Shown here: positions 1 through 10,900 of the stretch, piece by piece
Layout: each line of letters starts with the position of its first letter
Numbering within the stretch: the stretch's first letter is position 1
Assembly (NCBI GenBank): GCA_023055505.1
Contig: JALIRH010000061.1
Span: 1,077,501 to 1,141,500, forward strand
DNA from: Callipepla californica brunnescens
Taxonomy: Eukaryota > Chordata > Aves > Galliformes > Odontophoridae
DNA: 64,000 nucleotides
Direction of reading: 5' to 3'
Made by a program: the position numbers and the translations under genes
Notes under the pieces: generated by a model
The model's database searches: none
The model's input: the letters and a program-made list of their open reading frames with translations, nothing else
What the model was told of the DNA's origin: nothing

Positions 1-1273
1 AGGATGTTTCTTCCTATCTGCCTCCCACACCATTCTGGTGCCAGGCAGGTAAGCTCTGCATGCAGCCCCCTGCACCTGTTCACACTGTCTCCTGGTGTGC
101 ATGTGTAACAGAGGGAAGTGGGCGCTGAAAGAACAGCACGACTAATGCAGCTAATTGATTAGAAGAAGTAACACTGGTAGGTTTGTACTTAAACTGCATT
201 AAAATATTCATTGTTAATTGCTTATTCTTTCAATGTTCTAGCTTACAGCCCCGGAGTCTGCAATCACCTATTAATGACACAGGAAGTACCATGCAAAAAA
301 ATATCTGTTCCAGCTGCCCAACAGCACCAGCTAATGTGCTCAGATCCTTTTGCAGGAGTGAGGAAGCAGGTTGTTTGCTCTATTCATTCTGTGCCAGGGT
401 TGCCAGGATGTTGAACAAGGTTGTGTTTACACAAGGAGTTCTCTGCTGATACAAGAGTACTGCTGCACTCCATTGGCAAAAGGCTTCTCATGCAATCCCA
501 GGCTACCACATCAGAACTGTAGAAAGCCACCCCTTACAAGTGAGCAGCACTAGAAGTAAAACAGTAGGTATACCTTACGACAACTCTTCAAATAAGGGAA
601 TTCTGACAGTGCAGCTATGCTTGGGCAGAGGTGTAAGGAGTTAACAGATGTAAAATAATTCTTCCATATTTCTGTTATGTTTAAGTGCATATTCATGAGA
701 AAATGCATGTGTAAGAAAAATATGTGGAAGACTGGGATCTAGGAGAGAGAAAGTGAAGAAAGTTGCCTTTGAAAGTTCTTACTGTGATTCACTTCTGTAA
801 ACAACGATTAATTAATCTTTTGTACTGAGGTGGCATTGAATCATCTCATAGAATAATTTAGGAAGGGAAGATGTGGAAGAAGAAGTGAAACATTAAAGCC
901 TCAAGTATAAACATAGGCACAAGAACAAAAGTGTACAAACTGCACATGAACAAATCTAGTACAGGAAGCCATAAAATTCCTAACCAATAGAGGAATTTTT
1001 TTTAATGGCTTCTCAGTAGAAAAATGGTAGAGACAAGAAGTGTTCGGTGTTCAGGATCTGACAGTAGAAGACTGGTCACCAATGCACTTGATGACCCAGG
1101 TGGACCATTTCAATATTATGCTTCAAATAAATGTTTTAGGAGATGCAGCAGAACATGGTACAAGTATAGAAAGACAACCATTTCCCAGATGTCAAACGGG
1201 AAGGAGCCTCAGCTTCAGAGAATGTCAGAGTGAGCACTACCACCCCATACCATCTCTCTTTCCTACAAACTGC
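1..1273. other. Unassigned AT-rich non-coding DNA
   Basis: I recognise no gene or repeat family here. A good match to a vertebrate splice donor (cag|gtaagc) lies near 48-56, but no coding exon can be tied to it. Open frames on both strands are short and their composition looks like chance. A frame running through 1040-1465 is partly made of the CR1 tail that begins near 1274, so its length does not indicate a gene. Confidence 0.6.
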
Positions 1274-1504
1274 AGCATAGGAAGTTCTGCGCAAATGTGC
1301 ATGGGAACTTCTTCACAGTGCAGTGACGGAGTGCTGGCACAGGCTGCACAGAGAGGTGGTGGAATCTCCTTCTCTGGAGATATTCAAGACCTGCCTGGAT
1401 GTCTACCTGTGCAACCTGGGCTAGGGAGCTGCTTTGGCAGAGGGGCTAGACTCAATGATCTCTAGAGGACCCTTCCAACCCCTACAGTTCTGTGATTCTG
1501 TGAT
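1274..1504 (+). mobile_element. CR1 LINE, 5'-truncated 3' end
   Basis: This is the 3' end of a CR1 non-LTR retrotransposon, sense on +. It reads through the blocks typical of avian CR1 3' ends: a 'ggaagttc...' start, 'aggctgcacagagaggtggtgga', 'tctccttctctggagatattcaa', 'ggactcaatgatctctagagg' in diverged form, and 'cccttccaacccctacagttctgtgattctgtga' at the end. Only the last 230 bases or so remain, as expected for target-primed reverse transcription, which commonly leaves 5'-truncated copies. No reverse transcriptase or endonuclease sequence is left. The 'cccctacagttctgtgattctgtg' type of ending suggests a CR1-F- or CR1-H-like subfamily, but I cannot settle that by eye. Confidence 0.9.
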
Positions 1505-2009
1505 ACAGTGGTTGAGCCCCTCGTGATAGATAAGAGCAGTGCAGGATATTGCCTTGAAATAAAGCAGACAAATGGTTATTTTTTAAGAGGAAGGCTGTTG
1601 CTGCTTCCAGAAGGCTGCAGAGGGACCGCTCTCTCTGTGCGTCAATCCCATTTGTGGGATACACCCACTGTTAGACTTTTCAGGGAGAAGAAATGAGTGT
1701 AGAAATAAAGAGAGTGTATATATAGATAAATAGACAATACATATATGCAGACTGTATAGAATCTTCCTTGCGTCTGTTACTGAGCTGTAGTTCTCGTGCC
1801 CCAAGCAATGTACTGAGCTAGACACAAAGTTCAGTTACTAAATGAAAGTGAGATATCTGCAAGGGACATGACCCAGATACATGCCCCCTAACCTCTCACT
1901 GCTCACTCTCCACGCCACTTTCCCCTAATTTCCAACTTCTGCCTTGCAAGCAACACTCTACATTGCACAAACTGCAGGTAAGCCTGTCCTGCAAAGCTGC
2001 TGTCCTTTG
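1505..2009. other. Unassigned non-coding DNA
   Basis: No gene or known repeat is recognised. A strong splice donor match, cag|gtaagc, falls at 1977/1978 on +, just upstream of the CpG-rich patch that follows. It would matter only if a transcript from this area were shown. Confidence 0.5.
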
Positions 2010-2290
2010 TTTTGTGGCCGCAGAGCCAGCGAAGCCCCGCTGCCTCGCAGTGCAGCTGATGAACGCTGCCGGCGGTGTGCATGGCGGTACCTGCGCGGCG
2101 GTCCCGAGCTCCGCAGCATCGCTGTGCGCAGTGGAAATGCCACCATCTGGTGGCTGCGGAGCTGCCGAGCGGCGGACAGGGCTGGTACCGGTGGAGCCGG
2201 CTCTGCTCAGGGAGGAAATCCCGGTTTAGATTTAGGGATTAAAGCTCCCTGGAAGTCATTGCTCCTGGGCGGCGTTCCGCATTACAGACG
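2010..2290. promoter_or_regulatory. Isolated CpG-rich patch, possible CpG island
   Basis: About two dozen CpG dinucleotides fall within roughly 280 bases, in a window where CpG is otherwise sparse. The stretch is clearly GC-rich while both flanks are AT-rich. In birds, unmethylated CpG clusters often mark promoters or enhancers, and GC-rich first exons do occur. Frames are open on both strands across it (for example 1944-2348 on + and 1958-2146 on -). A simple explanation is that GC-rich sequence has few stop codons, so I do not call a gene. A TATA-like or polyadenylation context is not evident. It could also be the GC-rich remnant of an unrecognised transposable element. Confidence 0.4.
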
Positions 2291-2600
2291 TACCAGAACA
2301 AGCGTCATTTTATTTTATGATGTGATGTTATTACTGAGAAGCTTGTGATGATCAAATGCTTCCAACATAAGCTTCGGTTTTGGCTGGCTTTTTGGAGGGA
2401 GGAGAGTGGGGTGGGAATTAGAACAGAATCAGAAGGTGACTTAAGAAACGCTCATAGAGGCCATGCGCACACATCTTGAACATGTCTCCTATCTGTCCTG
2501 TTTTGCATGCTTTCTGTGGGTTGTGGAAGCAATCTGAGATTGGCAGAAACTTATTTTTCTTTATGAGATGCTCTTCAGATGATCTTACATTCTCATGCAC

Positions 2601-2676
2601 CTTTTTTGTTTGTTTGTTTGTTTGTTTTGTTTTGTTTCTTGCTGTCAATGTCTCTTTTTTCTTTTTTTTTTTTTTC
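2601..2676. repeat. (TTTG)n and poly-T tract
   Basis: Tandem TTTG/TTTTG units run through 2601-2638. After a short unique spacer comes a nearly pure T run to about 2675. This is low-complexity sequence. Read on -, it gives lysine-rich open frames that are artefacts. Confidence 0.9.
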
Positions 2677-2824
2677 TCTCCCAAATTGGTTTTCTGAGTA
2701 TAACTCTTTATATTTTACATATTTTTCTGAGGTAGCAGCTCTAGCATAATTGTCACTATGTGGCTGAGGGAAAATATTGATGAAAAAAAGAAAGCTACAA
2801 TCTAAAAGCTAAAAGCAAAAGGAT

Positions 2825-2925
2825 AGGGAAGGGAAGGGAAGGGAAGGGAAGGGAAGGGAAGGGAAGGGAAGGGAAGGGAAGGGAAGGGAAGGGAAGGGGG
2901 AAGAGGAAGGGAGGGGAAGAGAAAA
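2825..2925. repeat. (GGGAA)n purine tract
   Basis: About fourteen near-perfect GGGAA pentamers lie in 2825-2897, followed by a degenerate purine tail (aagaggaagggaggggaaga) to about 2925. One strand is essentially all purine for 100 bases. Such mirror-like homopurine tracts can form triplex (H-DNA) structures and are usually length-polymorphic. Confidence 0.95.
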
Positions 2926-5900
2926 CTGATGATTATGTTCCTGCGTATCAGGCTGGCAGCTGGGCATCCATGGTGATCTCAGTAAAGATATGTTGGGTTT
3001 ACCCTAGGACAGAAGTGAGCATGAGTTTTTGTGCTATGCTGAAGAAGGAAATGAGTGATATAACTTGAACAAACCAAAAACTTATCCCTTTTCACTCAAT
3101 AATTTTGAGTCCATTTCATTTCTGTAAACTGCATTGTGATTAATCACTGGCATGTTTTTAGGGACTGTAGTTCAATGCAAAATGAATTTGTGCTCTAGAG
3201 CAAAGCCCTTGAACTTTGTGGCACAAGAGATCTGCAGAGTGGGACATTCTTCAGCTCCCAGCAAATTTAAAATGAAGCTGTGATGCAGTACAGCAATTTG
3301 GTATGAGGAACAGCTTGCCGAGGTGACCTGCAGAAAGTCAAGTTTTTGTCCTTTAACTTTCTCCAATCACTTTTTAACATTTTAAAATTAAATTTATATT
3401 TTAAAATTAAATTTATAACACTTGAATACAGAAGCTGTCTCTCCCAACAGGCTTCTATTTCACCCGGTCTAAAGGGACCTTGGCCTCCGGTGAGAGAGAC
3501 CCTGCGGCAGCACTGCCACGTAAAACAGGTGCTCTTAGCATAAACAAATTGCTTTGACAGCTACAGCAGCCATTTCCTGCCTCTCCTCTTTCCTGAGTAC
3601 TGCTTGGGTACAGATAGGGGAATGTGGGTAGGAAATATACCCATGTGCATAACATCTCATGAAGGGAAGTAGCTACAGTACACTGTTGGTAAGCCCTGGT
3701 GCTTCAAGTAGGCACTGAAGATTCCATGGGGTGTACACAGGTCACACATCCAGCCAACAGATTTTGCCACCCAGGTGTAAATAAGCATTGAAAGTAGTGA
3801 GACTAAAACAGGAAGAGCAGCTCATACTTCATTTTCTGTTGAAACAAATGTTGAGTTTTTACACAGCCTATGGAAAGTGCAGTTGTCAGTGCATGTCAGA
3901 TGGCTCTGTGCTGCTCTCAGCTGCTTTCTGAGGCTCTCTGCTCACGTCAGCTGTGTATATTATAGGCTCTGCCACTGATAGGCAGCAAACAGCTTTGCAA
4001 TTGATTTTTCCTCTCTATTGTTAGGAAACATCACATTGCTTTAAAGATCACACTGAGAGCTGTAACCTTCTCTCCCACCGGCTCTTTGTGAGTCGTTGAT
4101 TAAAAGCACCAATCGGAACTTTTGCAACGGCTTAAAACAAGGAAAATATTTAGTCAAAGGATGACCTTCTCATTCCAGGCATTTTTAAACTCACAGTGGT
4201 ATTGATTTCAGATGCAACAGTTCTCAGAGTCCCTGAGCTTCCTGTCGGTGGTATTCATTGCCCGCTGATGCAGATGGCAAGCAATGCCCTGTCTGTGGTG
4301 TTTGGTTCCTCCCAGCAAAGCCAGAGAGAAGTGACACCAGCTAGCAAACAAATAGAGGAGAAAAACTAGAAAGGAAGTGCTTTAACTTGCTCTATGCAAG
4401 GCCATCTGTCAGCTTCCTGGTAGTTAAATGTTTACTGGCTAGCAGGTATGCTTTGCTGAAGGTTTAAGTGACTCTCACTATTATTAGGTACTGGCTATCG
4501 AGTGCTAACAACCTGTTCTCCGCTGTGCAGTAGAAGACACAGCTTTCACCTCTTCACAGAACTCTCATGAAACTGTGAGAGAAGTTAAGTGATCATAAAG
4601 TTCTTGGTTAGGCTTAACTCCTCCTGAAGTAGATTTCCACCCCTGCTTTCTCAGTAGGTTTTTATCTTTCAGTAGATTTGCTTGAAAATGCAACAAAACA
4701 GGGGGAGAAAAAAAGGTTTGTGCAGGTGTTTATAAGGTGCCATCTTGCTCCTAAGCAGTGAGTGGGATTACTATATTGTCTAAATATGTATAAGGAGGGA
4801 TTTAAAGCCACAGGGATTTCAAGCTTTCTTGTTACCTAATCCTCCACTCAGACAGCTACATCATCCAATTAACACTAGTTCTGTCAGGACTTTCAGACTC
4901 CTCTGAGTACAAAATACTGCTCTGGGGCCATGGAGATGCAGTCGCAGTACGAGCTGTATCCTGTAAACAGAGAAGGTGAGCTCCCCTGCTTTCTCCAAAC
5001 CTGACCCATCTGAAAAGAAAACATCTGCAATAAAGACTTTCTAAAGTAGTTTTAAATACACAACAGGTTTGATATTGCATTAGTTCTAAGTGTCAGATTA
5101 GTCTTAATAGAAGTGTTATTAAATAATTCTATTGTACCATGATTTTCAGATTCTTTTTGACCAAATGAAGACTATATAAAAGAAAATATTTAGTATATTC
5201 AGATAGAAAAACACTTTTCTACAAGCTAGGCAACTTGGCCACGTTTTTTCAAGCTAAGTTTGGTGCCTAGAGTATCTACCTGCAGCAGTTAGCAGTGAAC
5301 TTTGAAACCTTCATTCATCTGCTAGCTGAATCCCTGGGGCCCATATGTTTATAACAATTAATTTAATGCCCAAAGGAGGTGATAAATATAGGTAAGCTAA
5401 ACATTGTTCAGAGTCCTTTGGAAAAAATGGATCTGTTCTCTTCATATGACCTGAAAAATGACAATCCAGCTTGCATATTCTGTGGGGTAATAGAATAGAT
5501 TGGCCTGAAGTGGATCATGAAGCCAGAATTGCTGTTGAGTTTCTCCCACAGCTGCTGCTTCATTCTTTAGTTTCCCACCATGCTGAAGCTGAACACCTCT
5601 CTGACACAGAGCACAGTGCCTTGCTAAAGGAAGCCTTGTTACCTGCCATGAAGAGCAGTGCTAAGAACTGCAGGGAGATGCTGCTGTGGAGCAAATGTAT
5701 ATTTATGGTATATGACAACAACTCCTTAAAAAGAAATGTAGTATGTTCTGTTCTGTGTACAAACAAATCATTTTAAATAATCAAAATCTGAATGAAGTCA
5801 GATAATTTTAATAGCAATTCATCTTCAGAGATGTTTATATATATTTGATTATTTGATATTTGTCTCCACATGTTTAAAATTTTCTGTTAAGTATCTGTCT

Positions 5901-6168
5901 GCAGAAGAATTGCTTTGCATTGAAACAGATGGTAGAAATAAAAAATATTATAGTGCCTATTCTCATAGATTTCTTTTCTCTGTTTTCTGTAGGTGCCCTT
6001 CACATTAATGTATTTTGGTAGCATAGATGTTACAAAAAACATGTATCTTGGCCTTATTTAGGATTTTCATTAGCACATGCTTTTACTGAACAGCACGCTT
6101 TCTAGTACTATCATATTCCACTAACATAACAACCACACATCATCAAAGGAAATTTGACAGTGTAGAGG
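2926..6168. other. Unassigned AT-rich DNA, no gene recognised
   Basis: I see no confident gene or retroelement. A short direct duplication of an AT-rich 19-20-mer lies at about 3380-3417. A 101-residue frame at 5471-5776 is described separately. The rest is ordinary AT-rich sequence with stops in all frames. Confidence 0.55.
5471..5776 (+). other. Open frame of unknown significance, 101 codons
   Basis: This frame lies outside the recognised repeats. Its middle part (residues about 15-70) is rich in Ala, Glu, His and Leu and could form helices ('HHAEAEHLSDTEHSALLKEA'). The C-terminal third turns Cys/Asn/Lys-rich, like translated AT-rich DNA. The first codon is not ATG: the sequence at 5471 reads ttg. 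I recognise no domain and see no signal peptide, and no clear splice signals delimit it. In 64 kb, a frame of this size can occur by chance. It might be a decayed exon or retrocopy, but I would not call a gene on this evidence. Confidence 0.12.
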
Positions 6169-6200
6169 TTTTTTGTTTGTTTGTTTGTTTGTTTGTTTTT
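6169..6200. repeat. (TTTG)n microsatellite
   Basis: About six tandem TTTG units are followed by a short T run. It is the same motif as the tracts near 2.6 kb and 52.6 kb. No function is suggested. Confidence 0.9.
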
Positions 6201-6587
6201 TAAGTGTTTTTAGGGTGTTGGCAATTGTAGGTGCAAAAATGGGTAAACAGGAATTGTAGTAGGAGATAAGTGAAGTGCACTCGCGTTTCACAGTATCAAA
6301 AATAAGTTATATCATGATATCAAGTTGCTCTCCCTAATAAAATAAAAAAATAAAATTAAAGGAGGAAGCAATAAAAATCCTTAAATATTCACAAAAGATT
6401 GAATTAGGAATAAATTGTCAGATCCTTAAGTTCAGGAAAAAAAATACATTTTTTTAGAATTCTGTGATTACATGCTTATATAATTCTGAAGCCAACAGAT
6501 ATGTGAATTTTGCTTGAAGTTCTATAACTTCCTCAGCATATGAATTGGAAATATATATGAATTCTTTTCTGTCTTTGACTTATCCAA

Positions 6588-7020
6588 GGATTGGAATACT
6601 TCTCCTATGAGGACAGACTGAGAAAGCTGGGGCTGTTCAGCCTGGAGAAGAGAAGACTCTGGGGAGACCTGAGAGCAGCCTTTTGGTATAAAGGAGGGGG
6701 CAGTAAGAAAGAAAGGGAAAGACTCTTTAGTGGGATCTGTTCTGATAGCGCAGGGGAAATGGTTCTTAACTAAAGGAGAGGAGATTTAGATTGGATTTAA
6801 GGAAAAACTTTTTTACAATAAGGTTTGTGAAGCACTGGAACATGTTGCCCAGAGAGGTGGCTGGTGCCCTGTCCGTGGAGACATCCAAAATCAGAATGGA
6901 CAGGGCTCTGAACAACCTAATCTAGATGTATGTGTCTCTGCTCATTGCAGGGAGTTGGACTAGACGGCCTTTAAGTGCCCCTTCCAACTTAAATGATTCT
7001 GTAATTCTCTGATTCTATGA
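6588..7020 (+). mobile_element. CR1 LINE, 5'-truncated copy
   Basis: This copy is sense on + and about 430 bases long. It starts within the end of the ORF2 region, where 'tcctatgaggacagactgagaaagctggggctgttcagcctggag' corresponds to the conserved C-terminal 'YEDRLRxLGLFSLEKRRL' peptide of CR1 ORF2. It continues through the 3' UTR-like segment ('cccagagaggtgg', 'gttggactaga', 'ccccttccaac') and ends in 'ttctgtaattctctgattctatga'. An insertion of 'agaaagaaaggg' around 6703-6720 and several indels break the frame. The endonuclease and reverse transcriptase domains are absent, so it cannot move. Confidence 0.92.
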
Positions 7021-7696
7021 GATACATACAGACCACATTTCTCTAAGAAGTCCTCCAGGAAGAACAAAAGAGATAAAAAGTGGCACAAACCTGTGTTGGA
7101 TAGCATTTCATGTATAAATTTAAGAAATACAGTTGTTATTCCTGATTCCTACACCAATTTCTCAGATTATTTATAGAAGTCATAAAAAAAAGCTTCTTAG
7201 AAGAGAGCTCAGATGGTGTACAGCCCTAGGGTCCTATTTCCTGGTTACAACAAGAACTAGAAGGAAAAAAATGTGCCTGTGACTAGACAATACCCTTCTC
7301 CCAGGTAATTTATTCTGCACTATGGGAAACAAGACCTCTACATCCTTTTCGTAGGACTTCATGGCCTTTGATCATATTACTTCCTTATCAGAGGCATTTG
7401 CTGTGCAAATGGGGGCTTACTGAACCTTGGTAATTGCTTTTTTTTTTCACTGACTGCAGGACTTACCATCAACATACTTCTCTGCCCCAGTTGCTCAGCT
7501 TGATATGAATTTGCAGAATAGGTTTGACTGTGAAAAATAATTCCAAATGATAGATTCACAAAAAAAAAGCTGAAGAATAATCTCTGCTTTTTGTCAGGCA
7601 GAATCAGGGAGGAAGCTCAAATGGAAAGAAACAGATTTCATTCAGTTGGCTGTCATTTCAACTAGCTCACCAGTCTGTCTCACTGATAGGACATGA
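7021..7696. other. Unassigned non-coding DNA
   Basis: AT-rich sequence with no open frame of note and no recognised repeat, apart from short A and T runs near 7440 and 7560. Confidence 0.5.
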
Positions 7697-7900
7697 GGGA
7701 GTGGCTTAATGCTGCATCAGGGGAAGTTTGGAATAGATATTAGGAAAAGTTCTTCACTGAGAGGATGGTCTGGCTCCCAGGGCAGTGATCACTGCCCCAA
7801 CCCTGTCATATGGTTTAACCTTTAGCTTGCTGGCTAGTACTTGGACTCAATGATCCTAGTGGATCTCTTCCAGCTCAGGATATTCTAGGACTCTGTGACT
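7697..7900 (+). mobile_element. CR1 LINE 3' fragment, diverged
   Basis: Sense on +. The order of blocks is that of a CR1 3' end: 'ggggaagtttggaatagatattaggaaaag', 'ttcttcactgagagg', 'cccagggcagtg', 'ttggactcaatgatcc', 'cttccagctcaggatattcta'. It ends in a corrupted octamer repeat, 'ggactctgtgact'. The 'ctcaggatattcta' ending differs from the 'cccctacaattctg' type at 1.3 and 33.6 kb, so a different CR1 subfamily is likely. Mismatches are frequent, which suggests considerable age. Confidence 0.8.
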
Positions 7901-10900
7901 AAAAGACAAAATTTCAAGGTCCCTAGCAGAAGCCTTCCAAAGTGTGTGAGGCTACTGAGAAAATGTAGTCAAGCTTTTCTGTGTGCTCTGTGGCTGGGAG
8001 TGAAAACATTAACCATTAGACATAATGGGCATAATTTGGGTTACAACCCAAACTGTACAGCAACCACCATTAGAGTCTATCTGGATAGGCAGAATCCATT
8101 AAAATGATGTGTGTAATATTTTGTTATTGTTTATCTGAATCCGGGGACTAAGTGAAACTGTTCAGTTATGCAGATAATGGTGACCCAGACAAGTACCCAC
8201 CTCCTTTATGTTTCCCACGCTCCTGACCATGAAGTATGTTTCATTCACATCCTCTTTAAATCAGTGACAGTTTAAGCAATCTAAGAAAAGTGAAAGATCT
8301 GTAAGGAGAAATGCTTAGAATTTTCAGTCATTTCATGTAGCCAAGTGATTGTAGACATTCTTGGAGACGTTATGATGGAGATGAAATCACCTCTGGCAGA
8401 AGAGGGAAATGAATTTGGATTTACTAATTTCTGCCAGCAGTTCAGCCAGTAAGGAGGAATACCACCAACTCACCTTATCTTGTCTGTAACTTATTCCATT
8501 GCTCTCATCCCCCCATCCATACATGTAGAGCTTCTTTCTGGCATTTTTCTAGAACAAATTTGCCTTTTACATTCAGTTTTCACCATACGGGTCTAGTTTT
8601 CACAGTGTGCCAATTCTCCTTTGTGTTGTCTTTCCTCATTATACCTACAAGGGAAACTGCATGCTTAAAAATAAAGTGATTTTTGCATAAACCTATGAAT
8701 AAGCCTGGGAACGTGCTATCACTGTTCGACTGACTAAGCTAAGTAAAAACATGGGCTTGTTTTATCATGTCTTTCCTTCATCCCAGGAATTGGCATTATT
8801 TCTCACTGCTTCTCACCCACCTACAGGACAGTATAAAACTGTCGTTCTGAACCAATGACAATCTGCCTGGCCAGCAAATGGCTCCCTCCTCAGTCGTGCG
8901 TTTCTGGCATGCTCACAGCTATACCTTACCTGCTGCTTGGGCAGTCAGGTAAATCAAACCACTGCTCTGTCAACATTTTCTTTATTGGAATTGTTTTCAC
9001 AGCTGGTCCGCACTTGCTGAGACTCAGTCAGTTAGCAGTTCTTGCAAAAAAGCACCAACAAGGCTTAAATAGTGGCTTCAGAGCTGAGATGATAAAAAAG
9101 GTCAAATTGTGGAAAATATCAAAGTTGTTTCCAAATAGCAGAGTTGAAACCAGGCCCACCTGCTTTTTGAAGTGCCTTTCTGTGCTTCTAAAATGCTTGT
9201 CATGGGCTTTTATTTTTCACAACAGAATATTAGGCACTGATTGAAAACTTCCTTTGCAGTTCCAGGAAGACAAGAATGATTCCAATATAGATGTACTTTT
9301 GTTACTTTGTTTGTTTATTAGTACTCAGAAACTGTTTTAATTCCTTATTTCAGGTTTCAAAAAAATGGAGACCAAATCATGACAATTAGATAAGCCCTGT
9401 ACACTGATCCTTTTGTGGATACAGTTTGAGTTTGCCTATCCAAAATCCGAAACTGAAAGATATTTTTTCTTTTAAATAATTGTGTTCCTGTTAGTTTACC
9501 CTTCTTTACTTGCATTTTTTGCATATATGCATAGAAATTTTGTTATGCAGTTAACCGAAAAAATGACATGTCCAAATGAAATGAAAACAATGTTACAAAA
9601 TGGGGCAAGAGATCTTTGATATGGTGTGTTATCACTTTATTTTGTTTTAAGGTGTTAATTTCTTCATTTGCCCATTTCAAAGTTTCATTCATCGACCTAA
9701 CTAGATTGTTCATTTCTCTTTGTACATCAAGCTTTATTGCTGTATTCACACAATGCTACGACAGATCAATACAGGCTTGGTATAACCTGGCTAATGAACT
9801 AGTACTACTGCTTCAAAATAAACTGCACCATAGATATTACTTCTCTAGGAGAAGTAATCTGCAGCAATTTCACATACTTCTTGGATATAAAATAATACTT
9901 GAACATATCACTGATATATTTGAAAATCAGTGCTTGTGTAGTGTGGAACTGCAGCTGTGTTCAAGAGCAAGTTTATAGCAGATTTGTGTTGGTTTGAAGC
10001 TTTTCTCCAGCACCGGTCATGAATTTTTCTCTGGACATCTGCTCACCAAAGGGCACTAACAGGCTGAAGTCTTGGCTTATTTGCTTAGATGAGTTACACG
10101 GAGCAATTCATGTAATACTTTCTTAACAAAGGGGCTGGTTTCAGTTAGAGCAGTGCAAACTCACAAGTTTCAAAGCTTATGAGCTCTGATTCCATAGGTA
10201 GCAATTTCATTATTTCTGTTTCCTATGCATAAAACATAGATAACCATTTTCTCAGCTCACAGACTACACTATCTATTAGGTAATGATTTTGAAGCTTTTG
10301 AAGCATTGACATAGAAAATGAATGTTGGCCCAAGGGAGGACCTATCTTCTGACATGAGAAAGTCAGAAAAGGTATATTCAAAGTGAAGGTTTGAATAGTA
10401 TTTAAAAATGAGGTGTGAGGGTTTTAATTTTGATCCTATTTCTAAACTGTTCTTAGACTTTGAAGTGACTGTCTCTGTACAGTGACATTTTCATTTTCAT
10501 GTTCTCCTTCAATGTCAAACAATGAGGACCTGATTCCAATAAATTGCTTCTGAAGTGAGTAGGTCAATATTCCTGCTGAGCAATTCAGCATCTTTGTTCT
10601 TAGCAGGACAGTAGAGACAAGTAACCAAAAACCTTTCATTTGTTAGGGAATCCTGAAAATACAGAGCAATGGATGCTGCAGTGGAGTAGAGAGCAAGAGA
10701 GCTTCCAATTGAGAGATGAGCAGTAAGAAGTGAGCTGTTAAAATCAGTTGATATAAGAAGTTACCATAAGAAGAATATAATATTTGTGTGATGCTGGTCT
10801 CAAAATGATCCCAGCTGAGCCTCAGAGAGCTTCCAAGGAGGGGTAATTTTCAGAAAGTATCCTGTGCTGATGCTTGCTATTCTTCCAGATTTCTGCAGAA

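Noticed and set aside
1040..1465. 141-codon frame on +
   Set aside because: Its second half is translated CR1 3' sequence and the first half has no domain.
1944..2348. 134-codon Arg/Gly/Ala-rich frame on +, with overlapping frames on both strands
   Set aside because: Length is explained by the GC-rich CpG patch, where stop codons are rare. Frames are open on both strands at once.
8855..9244. 129-codon frame on +
   Set aside because: No domain, no coding-like bias and no splice or promoter context. One such frame is expected by chance in this much sequence.
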